From assembly GCA_003165495.1 (NCBI GenBank), contig PMMB01000205.1:1-8776 (forward strand): a stretch of DNA of 8,776 nt, written 5' to 3'. The position numbers were made by a program, and so were the translations under genes. Shown here piece by piece: positions 1 through 6,118 of this stretch. The notes under the pieces are model-generated. The model ran no database searches and was not told where the DNA came from. It saw only the letters and a list, made by a program, of their open reading frames with translations. Origin of the DNA: Gammaproteobacteria bacterium (lineage in GTDB: Bacteria; Pseudomonadota; Gammaproteobacteria; Steroidobacterales; Steroidobacteraceae). The first letter of the stretch is position 1. The number at the start of each line of letters is the position of its first letter.

Positions 1-446
1 TCAAAATCGCAGGTACCGCCGGGAATGGCGCTACGGTGTTTGATGGCGCTCAAGAACTCGGAGTCGCGTAAAGGCCCCATGTAGTTGCCGCCGATCGTCG
101 ATAGATCATTGCGCAACTGGAGGAGGTTCGAGATCAGCGACTTGAGACGGCCGGGGTCGACGCCGGTCTTGGTTTGGTATTCCTTGAGTACGTTCACGTG
201 ACGCTCGAGTTCCTTCAGAACCTCGCTGCGTGAATCGCCGCGCGCTGTGATGGCCAAGATCTCGAGTAGGCTCGCGACCGCCGCGCGCGAACTCCAGGGA
301 TTGGGTGACTCGCTGTGATAGGAAGCCTGGGTATAGAGAAACTCCAGTCGCAGGAAGGTCCGCATGCGCTCGTTGAGAGGCTGCTCATAGACGATCGGCG
401 CCGCCTCGGGGTCCGCTTGGGTCAGTGGATCGGGGTGAGAGTTCAT
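1..446 (-). CDS. zapD: ZapD (YacF), cell-division FtsZ-bundling protein; 3' end outside window
   Basis: ZapD binds the C-terminal tail of FtsZ and cross-links protofilaments in the cytoplasmic Z-ring. The reading frame is open from the ATG at 446 to the window edge and gives 148 complete codons. Family hallmarks are visible: IVYEQPLNERMRTFLRLEFL (residues 18-37), the helical stretch with SEVLKELERHVNVLK, and the C-terminal visible motif RSAIPGGTCDF, which in the family is followed by more sequence. Homologues usually begin just before the 'YE.PLNE' motif, so about 12 residues here are an N-terminal extension; no ATG closer to the motif is available, which supports the start chosen. The upstream Shine-Dalgarno is weak (AGG close to the ATG). 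It lies 44 bp behind coaE and is probably the distal gene of the pilBCD-coaE-zapD operon. Identification is from recognised family motifs, without a database search. Confidence 0.93.
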   Translation of the reverse strand, partial: MNSHPDPLTQADPEAAPIVYEQPLNERMRTFLRLEFLYTQASYHSESPNPWSSRAAVASLLEILAITARGDSRSEVLKELERHVNVLKEYQTKTGVDPGRLKSLISNLLQLRNDLSTIGGNYMGPLRDSEFLSAIKHRSAIPGGTCDF

Positions 447-462
447 CAGCCTATTCTGAGCC

Positions 463-490
463 AACCTAAGGCCCAGGGTAAACCTCAGGT

Positions 491-497
<7 letters not shown>
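463..497. repeat. Nested inverted repeats at the coaE-zapD junction
   Basis: Two dyads overlap the end of coaE and the short spacer before zapD. AACCTAA at 463-469 is matched by TTAGGTT at 491-497. Inside it, AAACCT (480-485) and AGGTTT (487-492) form a tight palindrome around one base. The outer right arm includes the coaE stop codon (TAA, 493-491). There is no T-run behind it on the minus strand, so it is not a classical intrinsic terminator. It could fold in the mRNA and affect zapD translation or transcript stability, or be chance. The function is unknown. Confidence 0.35.
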
Positions 498-1120
<623 letters not shown>

Positions 1121-1123
1121 GGC

Positions 1124-2053
1124 CTAATGCTTGAGACCGGACACGCGCAAATAGCCGTTGACCAGCACATCGCCGTACATCATGGCGAGCCAGCCCGCGG
1201 CAGCCAGGTAGGGGCCGAAGGGCATCGGGGCGCTGCGGTCGCGGCCGCGCAGGACGATCATCAGGATTCCGAGAACGGCCCCGGTAGCGGCCGAGAGCAA
1301 GATGACCAACGGTAAGAGCTTCCAACCCAGCCACGCGCCCAAGGCGGCGAAGAGCTTGAAATCACCATAACCCATGCCTTCCTTGCCGGTAATCAGGCGA
1401 AACGTATGGAACACCAGCCAGAGGCTCGCATAGCCCGAAACCGCGCCGATGATGGCATCGTGCGCGGACACCGGAATCGGGCTTCCCGCAATCGGGCCCA
1501 CCATCACCGCCGCCGCCAAGCCGGCCCACATCAGTGCCAGAGTAATGCCGTCGGGCAGCAGCTGATGGTCGATATCAATGCCGGTGAGCGCGATCAAGGC
1601 CCAGGTGACCAGCAACCCGCAGGCTGCCGGCGCACCAAAGCCGAAGCGCCACGCAACCCACGCCGACAGCAAACCGGTCGCCAGTTCCACCAGGGGATAG
1701 CGCAACGAGATCTTGGCCTTACAGAAGGCGCAGCGTCCGCGCAGTAGCAGCCAGCTCGCCACCGGGATGTTCTGCCAGGCCTTGATGGGCGTCTGGCAGG
1801 CGGGGCAAGCGGAACGGGGCGTGCTCAAGGTCAATCTTTCGGGGACCGCCTGGGCCATTGACGCGGTCGCTGCGGTGTCGCCGACCGAGGGCAGCAACTC
1901 GGCGGCCTGGGCGCGCCAATCGCGCTCCAGCATGATGGGCAGGCGGTAAATAACGACGTTGAGGAAGCTGCCGATCATGAGCCCCAGCAGGAACACCGAC
2001 CCCGCGAAGAGCGCAGGGTTGTCGGTGTAGAGCACGGCGAGGTCGTTCAGCAT
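1124..2053 (-). CDS. pilD: Type IV prepilin leader peptidase / N-methyltransferase
   Basis: PilD is an inner-membrane aspartic protease (family A24) that cuts the leader of prepilins after glycine and N-methylates the new Phe1 using S-adenosylmethionine. The 309-aa protein has the N-terminal segment GLMIGSFLNVVIYRLP (24-39) typical of the methylase domain. A cytoplasmic four-cysteine zinc site follows (C83, C86, C108, C111). The two catalytic aspartates lie in GIDIDHQLLPD (D160, or D162) and GYGD (D231). About eight hydrophobic segments can be seen, including 15-38, 122-136, 143-160, 171-188, 200-220, 233-250, 251-268 and 281-298. The start is constrained: an in-frame TAG lies two codons upstream of the ATG. 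The Shine-Dalgarno is poor, so translation may be coupled to pilC, which ends 40 bp upstream. Its likely substrates include the PilA encoded in the same window, and possibly minor pilins or type II secretion pseudopilins elsewhere. Confidence 0.97.
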   Translation of the reverse strand: MLNDLAVLYTDNPALFAGSVFLLGLMIGSFLNVVIYRLPIMLERDWRAQAAELLPSVGDTAATASMAQAVPERLTLSTPRSACPACQTPIKAWQNIPVASWLLLRGRCAFCKAKISLRYPLVELATGLLSAWVAWRFGFGAPAACGLLVTWALIALTGIDIDHQLLPDGITLALMWAGLAAAVMVGPIAGSPIPVSAHDAIIGAVSGYASLWLVFHTFRLITGKEGMGYGDFKLFAALGAWLGWKLLPLVILLSAATGAVLGILMIVLRGRDRSAPMPFGPYLAAAGWLAMMYGDVLVNGYLRVSGLKH

Positions 2054-2093
2054 GGGCTAAACAGATATCTCGTCCGTGTAGCCCGACAAGCGA

Positions 2094-3317
2094 TTAAATT
2101 ACGGTGCCCAGTTTGAATATGGGTAAGTACATGGCGATGACCATTCCGCCGACCAGTACGCCCAGAATCGCCATAATCGCCGGTTCAAGGAGTGCGGACA
2201 TACCGTCCACGGCATTGTCCACTTCGCTCTCGTAGAACTCGGCGACTTTGGCGGACATGGTATCGAGGGAGCCGGATTCCTCTCCCACCGCGATCATTTG
2301 CACCACCATGTTCGGGAATAGGCCGGTGTTCTCCATGGCGCGCTGCAAGCGCTGGCCCGTGGCAACTTCGTCTTTCATGCGCAAGGTGGCTTCTTCATAG
2401 GCGATATTGCCCGTTGCACCGGCCACGGATTCCATTGCCTCAACCAAGGGCACGCCCGCCGCAAACATCGTCGACAGCGTTCGCGCAAAGCGCGCAATCG
2501 CTGCCTTGACCAGAATGGGCCCGATGATCGGAAATTTCAGCATTGCGCGGTCAATCGCACGGCGCATATTTCTCGAGCGCTTATAGAAATATAGGAATGC
2601 GTATATGCTGCCCCCAGTCACTATCAAGACCATCCAGCCTTGATGCTGCATGAACCGCGACATGTTGACGACCATTTGCGTAAATGCCGGCAGATCTGCA
2701 CCAAAGCCTTTAAACAGCGATTCGAATTGTGGAATGACAAAAATTAGCAATACGCAGCTCACTATGACGGCAACGATCAACACCGCGGCGGGATAGAACA
2801 GCGCTTTCTTGATTTTTTTCTTCAGCGCTTCGGTTTTTTCTTTGTAGGTTGCGATCTTGTCCAGCAGGGTTTCCAGCGCACCTGCTTGTTCGCCGGCTGC
2901 GACCAGATTTACGAAGAGATCGTCAAAATACAACGGGTGCTTCGCCAACGACTCGTGCAGAGTGCTGCCGCCTTCGATGGTCGCCTTGATATCGAGCACC
3001 AATTTTTGCATCGCCGGCTTCTCATGACCATTGCCGATGATTTCGAAGGCCTGAACCATCGGAATTCCCGCCGACATCATGGTTGCAAGCTGGCGGGCGA
3101 ACACGGCGATATCCAACGCCGTAACTTTGCCTCCGGATCGAAACGCGGAGCTTGGCGTCTTGACGCGAGTAGGCGCTACGCCTTGGCGGCGCAGGTCGGC
3201 GCGCAGAGCCGCTTCGTTCGCAGCAAGCGACTTGCCGCGCACTTTGTTGCCGCGTTTATCCTTACCCTCCCATAAAAACTGGGTTTCTTTCTTGCCTGCG
3301 GTTGCCGATATCGCCAT
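2094..3317 (-). CDS. pilC: Type IV pilus inner-membrane platform protein PilC (GspF family)
   Basis: PilC is the polytopic inner-membrane protein on which the PilB and PilT ATPases act to insert or remove pilins. The 407-aa product has two T2SF domains, about residues 70-193 and 273-396. They show clear internal duplication: FARQLATMMSAGIPMVQA (73-90) against FARTLSTMFAAGVPLVEA (277-294), and GEQAGALETLLDKIA against GEESGSLDTMSAKVA. Hydrophobic membrane segments lie near 175-197, 225-245 and 376-398. The cytoplasmic N-terminus (FLWEGKDKRGNKVRGKSLAANEAALRADLRRQG) is typical of the PilC subgroup. It starts 23 bp after the pilB stop with a good Shine-Dalgarno, and is co-transcribed with pilB and pilD by position. 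It could be mistaken for GspF of type II secretion, but the pilB/pilD/pilA context favours PilC. Confidence 0.97.
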   Translation of the reverse strand: MAISATAGKKETQFLWEGKDKRGNKVRGKSLAANEAALRADLRRQGVAPTRVKTPSSAFRSGGKVTALDIAVFARQLATMMSAGIPMVQAFEIIGNGHEKPAMQKLVLDIKATIEGGSTLHESLAKHPLYFDDLFVNLVAAGEQAGALETLLDKIATYKEKTEALKKKIKKALFYPAAVLIVAVIVSCVLLIFVIPQFESLFKGFGADLPAFTQMVVNMSRFMQHQGWMVLIVTGGSIYAFLYFYKRSRNMRRAIDRAMLKFPIIGPILVKAAIARFARTLSTMFAAGVPLVEAMESVAGATGNIAYEEATLRMKDEVATGQRLQRAMENTGLFPNMVVQMIAVGEESGSLDTMSAKVAEFYESEVDNAVDGMSALLEPAIMAILGVLVGGMVIAMYLPIFKLGTVI

Positions 3318-3324
3318 AAATCAA

Positions 3325-3329
3325 TCCTT
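3325..3329 (-). promoter_or_regulatory. Ribosome binding site of pilC
   Basis: On the minus strand AAGGA lies 7 bases before the ATG at 3317, within the 23-bp pilB-pilC spacer. It fixes the pilC start and is the clearest Shine-Dalgarno sequence in the pilB-zapD run. Confidence 0.75.
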
Positions 3330-3340
3330 ACGGTTACCTG

Positions 3341-5086
3341 CTAATCGATTGTGACGTTGTTGACTTCTTCCAAACTTGTCACGCCGTCTCTCACTTTTTG
3401 CAAACCTGCACGACGCAGGTTCCAAATGCCGTCTTTGGTGGCCTGATCGTTGATATTTATGGCACCGCCGCCTTCCATAATGATGCGACCGATGGTTTCC
3501 GTGACGGGCATGACCTGATAAAGCCCCACGCGGCCCTTGTAGCCATCCGTGCACTGACCGCATCCGACCGCCTTGAATACCTTGAACCCGCTTTCGATGT
3601 CCACGGCCTCAAAGCCCTCCTTCTTCAGGGCTTCAGCGGGAATGTCGATCGGCTGTTTGCAGTTGCTGCACAGCTTGCGTGCCAATCGCTGCGCAATAAT
3701 AAGGCTCACCGACGTCGCGATGGCATAGGGCTTGACGCCCATGTCGACCAATCGCGTCAAAGTTTGCGGCGCATCGTTGGTGTGCAAAGTCGATAGGACC
3801 AAGTGTCCGGTTTGCGCAGCCTTGATCGCGATCTCGGCTGTTTCCAAATCGCGGATTTCGCCGACCATGATGACGTCGGGATCCTGCCGCAGAAAGGCGC
3901 GCAATGCGGCTGCGAAAGTGAGTCCCACCTTGTTATTGACGTTTACTTGATTGATGCCGGGCAGATTGATTTCAGCCGGATCCTCGGCGGTGGAGATATT
4001 GCAATCTTCGGTATTCAGGATATTGAGGCCCGTGTACAGCGACACAGTCTTGCCGCTACCGGTAGGGCCGGTCACCAAGATCATTCCCTGCGGCTTGGCA
4101 AGGTATTTGAGGTAAAGCTCGCGCTGAAGCGGCTCATAGCCCAATGCGTCAATGCCAAGCATCGCGCTGGAGGGATCGAGAATACGGGTGACCACCTTCT
4201 CGCCGAATAGCGTCGGGCAAGTGCTGACGCGGAAATCGATGGCGCGGTTCTTCGACAATCGCATTTTGATGCGGCCGTCCTGTGGCACCCGGCGTTCCGC
4301 AATATCAAGCCGCGCCATGACTTTGAGGCGCGCGACGATTTTTACCGCCAGCTGTACGGGGGGTAAGGCGACTTCTTTGAGAACGCCATCCAACCGCGTA
4401 CGAATGCGGAACATCTTTTCATAGGGTTCGAAGTGAATATCCGATGCGCCCTTCTTGATCGCGTCCAGCAAGATCTTATTGACGAAGCGCACGATCGGCG
4501 CGTCTTCAACGTCGTCGCGGCCGAGCGCTTGCGCGTTGGGATCTTCGTCGCCGCCGGTGACTTCGAGATTCTCAAGATCGAAGTCGTCGTCGGTAAAGGC
4601 TGGCATGGCCGCTTCGGCCTGGTCCATGGCTTTGCCGACTGCCATCTGTAGCTTGTCGTCCTCGACCACGACGAACTCGATGCTCATCGAAGTCTGGAAT
4701 CGAATCTCATCCAATACATGCAGATTGGTTGGATCCGCAACGGCCAGGAACAAGCGCTTGCCGCGCTTCATAAGCGGTAACACACGGTGCTTCTGCAAGA
4801 GCTTGTCGCTCACTGCGCGAACCGCGTCCATATCGGGCACAACCGCATCCAAATCCAGCAAGGGCACACCAAACTCGTTCGAAGCGGAAATGGCGATATC
4901 GCGGGCCGTCGCCAGGTTCGTCGCCACGAGATGGGTCACCAGATTGACGCGCTTTTCCTTCGACCGGGCAATAGCATCCTGCATGGCCGTTTCGTCCAAC
5001 AGCCCGTCTTGAACCAGGCGTTGCGCCAGGCCGCCCAATGCTGCGCGACTGGCGCCGCCAACTGCCGCTATTGCGTTATCATTCAT
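3341..5086 (-). CDS. pilB: Type IV pilus extension ATPase PilB
   Basis: PilB is the cytoplasmic hexameric ATPase that drives pilus polymerisation through PilC. The 581-aa product has a degenerate N-terminal MshEN-like domain (about 17-145), a linker rich in acidic residues (about 164-195), and the GspE/PilB ATPase core. In the core are Walker A GPTGSGKT (340-347), the Asp box STAEDP (365-370), Walker B with catalytic Glu DVIMVGE (404-410), and the His box TGHLVLSTLHTND (426-438). A C-terminal zinc site (C473, C476, C509, C512) distinguishes the extension ATPases PilB/GspE from PilT retraction ATPases. The arginine-rich segment RIRTRLDG (227-234) is also typical. The start at 5086 gives the usual family length, although its Shine-Dalgarno (TAAG) is weak. 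It is the first gene after the pilA terminator and probably heads the operon. GspE is the alternative, but the pilA/pilC/pilD setting argues for PilB. Confidence 0.97.
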   Translation of the reverse strand: MNDNAIAAVGGASRAALGGLAQRLVQDGLLDETAMQDAIARSKEKRVNLVTHLVATNLATARDIAISASNEFGVPLLDLDAVVPDMDAVRAVSDKLLQKHRVLPLMKRGKRLFLAVADPTNLHVLDEIRFQTSMSIEFVVVEDDKLQMAVGKAMDQAEAAMPAFTDDDFDLENLEVTGGDEDPNAQALGRDDVEDAPIVRFVNKILLDAIKKGASDIHFEPYEKMFRIRTRLDGVLKEVALPPVQLAVKIVARLKVMARLDIAERRVPQDGRIKMRLSKNRAIDFRVSTCPTLFGEKVVTRILDPSSAMLGIDALGYEPLQRELYLKYLAKPQGMILVTGPTGSGKTVSLYTGLNILNTEDCNISTAEDPAEINLPGINQVNVNNKVGLTFAAALRAFLRQDPDVIMVGEIRDLETAEIAIKAAQTGHLVLSTLHTNDAPQTLTRLVDMGVKPYAIATSVSLIIAQRLARKLCSNCKQPIDIPAEALKKEGFEAVDIESGFKVFKAVGCGQCTDGYKGRVGLYQVMPVTETIGRIIMEGGGAININDQATKDGIWNLRRAGLQKVRDGVTSLEEVNNVTID

Positions 5087-5123
5087 GGACTTACAGTAAA
5101 CCCCAGGCCGTTGCTTCTAGTCT

Positions 5124-5153
5124 ACTATTGGTAGCTAGTTGAGCAATTGTCAA
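5124..5153 (-). promoter_or_regulatory. Candidate sigma-70 promoter of the pilB operon
   Basis: On the minus strand a perfect -35 hexamer TTGACA (5153-5148) is followed after 18 bp by AATAGT (5129-5124), a 4-of-6 match to the -10 box. It lies downstream of the pilA terminator and about 40 bp before the pilB ATG, where an operon promoter is needed. The -10 is imperfect and the spacing one base long, so this is a proposal. I saw no -24/-12 element in this gap. Confidence 0.45.
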
Positions 5154-5230
5154 ATCATCTGCGGATAGTCGCACATTGGCAGCGCCCCACTCGTGACTTC
5201 GATCGCAAAATGAGCCTTCCCGGGGGGTAG

Positions 5231-5243
5231 CCGCCGCAGGCGG
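5231..5243. repeat. Short GC hairpin beside the pilA terminator
   Basis: CCGCC (5231-5235) and GGCGG (5239-5243) form a 5-bp GC stem around GCA. It sits immediately after the U-tract of the pilA terminator on the minus strand and could act as a back-up structure or protect the RNA 3' end. It may equally be chance in GC-rich DNA. Confidence 0.3.
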
Positions 5244-5244
5244 C

Positions 5245-5275
5245 AAAAAAGAAGCCCCTCTTTGAGAGGGGCTTC
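5245..5275 (-). terminator. Rho-independent terminator of pilA
   Basis: On the minus strand the sequence folds into an 11-bp perfect stem: GAAGCCCCTCT on one arm (plus positions 5251-5261) and AGAGGGGCTTC on the other (5265-5275). The loop has 3 bases, and a run of six T follows (A-run at 5245-5250 on the plus strand). It begins about 45 bp after the pilA stop. The T-run is on one side only, so it acts on minus-strand transcription. It separates abundant pilA mRNA from the pilB operon. Confidence 0.93.
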
Positions 5276-5319
5276 GGGTGCTGTTGCACGGCGGATCGAC
5301 CGCCGACAGCAAAGTATCA

Positions 5320-5847
5320 CTACTTGCAGTTGCTCGGCACGTACTTGGTCGCTACGGTGCCTGCGGCTGCGCCGCCCATCGACTGCGCCGTTGCAGTAAC
5401 TTTGCCTACAGACGTGCAGGCCCAGTCAATATTGCCCGTTATGGCTCCGGCAGATCCTAACGCCGTGCCATTAATGAACGGTGAAAGAACAAGTGTGTTC
5501 GCACCGGCGGCTAACTGCGGGATCGCAACCGAGTTGTAAGTGACCGTGATGACTCCTTGCCCAGCACCTGCCGCAGTAGCGATCGCAAGCGTTGTGACAT
5601 ACTTGGTCGATGTGAAACTGGTGTTCCAAGAATTCCCAGCAGCCGTGAGCCCCACCGCCCCGCCGGACTGGAATGATTCGGCAACGGCCGTTTTCGCCGA
5701 GTCCGCGAGATTCAGGCCTTCCGTGACTTTCGCGCGGATGGTGTAATCCTGATACGCCGGGATGGCGATCGCTGCCAAGATTCCGATGATGGCCACCACG
5801 ATCATCAATTCGATGAGCGTGAAGCCCTTTTGCATTTTGTTAAACAT
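5320..5847 (-). CDS. pilA: Major type IVa pilin prepilin PilA
   Basis: PilA is the structural subunit of the pilus fibre. The 175-aa prepilin has a short positively charged leader MFNKMQKG and is expected to be cut by PilD after G8. This gives a mature 167-aa protein starting FTLIELMIVVAIIGILAAIAIP with the essential Glu at mature position 5. The hydrophobic helix (about 9-30) continues into AYQDYTIRAKVTEG. The C-terminal D-region is bounded by C144 (DWAC) and C174 (PSNCK), which probably form the family disulfide. The body is rich in Gly, Ala, Ser and Thr. The start at 5847 is chosen because AGGAG lies 5 bases upstream and the leader has the standard length. The frame stays open to 5976, but the -24/-12 promoter falls inside that extension, so the longer start is wrong. 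The protein ends in Lys, not the C-terminal Ser used by TfpO-type pilin glycosylation. It is probably monocistronic. Confidence 0.96.
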   Translation of the reverse strand: MFNKMQKGFTLIELMIVVAIIGILAAIAIPAYQDYTIRAKVTEGLNLADSAKTAVAESFQSGGAVGLTAAGNSWNTSFTSTKYVTTLAIATAAGAGQGVITVTYNSVAIPQLAAGANTLVLSPFINGTALGSAGAITGNIDWACTSVGKVTATAQSMGGAAAGTVATKYVPSNCK

Positions 5848-5852
5848 TTTAA

Positions 5853-5857
5853 CTCCT
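5853..5857 (-). promoter_or_regulatory. Ribosome binding site of pilA
   Basis: AGGAG on the minus strand, 5 bases before the ATG at 5847. It decides between the 175-aa prepilin and the longer in-frame possibilities starting at 5886 or 5976, neither of which gives a normal prepilin leader. Confidence 0.85.
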
Positions 5858-5919
5858 AGATATGAACACGAAATGAAGGCTTGCATTCGAACAACGGCTT
5901 GCGCCAGTGACAGGGAATG

Positions 5920-5935
5920 AGCAAGTGTCATGCCA
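5920..5935 (-). promoter_or_regulatory. Sigma-54 (RpoN) -24/-12 promoter of pilA
   Basis: On the minus strand the sequence reads TGGCAT-GACAC-TTGCT. It matches the sigma-54 consensus TGGCAC-N5-TTGCW at all but one position and keeps the invariant GG-N10-GC spacing. Counting 12 bases from the -12 C (5921) puts the transcription start near 5909 and gives a leader of about 60 bases before the pilA ATG. Sigma-54 control of pilA by PilS/PilR is established in Pseudomonas aeruginosa and other gammaproteobacteria, and a pilR gene lies in this same window. Confidence 0.88.
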
Positions 5936-5992
5936 ATCGTACGCCCGTCACGTAAGTACATGAACTTCCTAAACAATCTGGCGAATACCGAT

Positions 5993-6005
5993 TAAACCAT
6001 TGACA
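5993..6005 (-). promoter_or_regulatory. Possible IHF binding site upstream of the pilA promoter
   Basis: On the minus strand TGTCAATGGTTTA matches the IHF consensus WATCAA-N4-TTR with one mismatch, in a locally A/T-rich stretch. It starts about 58 bp upstream of the -24 element, between the promoter and the region where an activator would bind. IHF bending is common at sigma-54 promoters. A single 13-bp match is weak evidence. Confidence 0.3.
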
Positions 6006-6068
6006 TATTTGCGTCGTGTCGCGGCGTCATAGGCGACGCGCCACGTCAACTAGTGACGAAAAATGTCA
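6001..6068. promoter_or_regulatory. Candidate PilR upstream activating region (TGTC/CGTC motifs and a dyad)
   Basis: This stretch, 66-133 bp upstream of the -24 element, holds many related motifs on both strands: TGACA at 6001-6005, GTGTC at 6016-6020, TGTCA at 6064-6068, a near-inverted pair GCGTCG (6011-6016) and CGACGC (6034-6039), and the dyad CGTCA-ACTAG-TGACG (6044-6058). In P. aeruginosa PilR recognises repeated sites with a TGTC core upstream of pilA. Position and motif type fit, but the exact sites are inferred. Confidence 0.35.
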
Positions 6069-6118
6069 GTGTGTGAGTTAAGCCATTCACGCCCGCGAGG
6101 TGTCGTCCCGCAAGAGGA

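Noticed and set aside
3079..3354. Plus-strand reading frame opposite the 5' end of pilC
   Set aside because: It is one of many antisense open frames caused by GC-biased third positions of well-conserved minus-strand genes; no motif or ribosome site supports it.
4455..5012. 185-aa plus-strand reading frame opposite pilB
   Set aside because: Its Ser/Arg-rich, low-complexity translation is typical of the antisense of a coding gene; pilB is unambiguous on the other strand.
5091..5312. 73-aa minus-strand reading frame between pilA and pilB
   Set aside because: It runs straight through the pilA terminator and the candidate pilB promoter, is rich in Arg, Pro and Ser as expected of noise, and has no Shine-Dalgarno or family motif.
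6091..6110. CCCGC direct repeat after the sulfotransferase gene as a possible terminator
   Set aside because: The copies are direct, not inverted, and no stem followed by a T-run is present, so no intrinsic terminator can be called for this gene.
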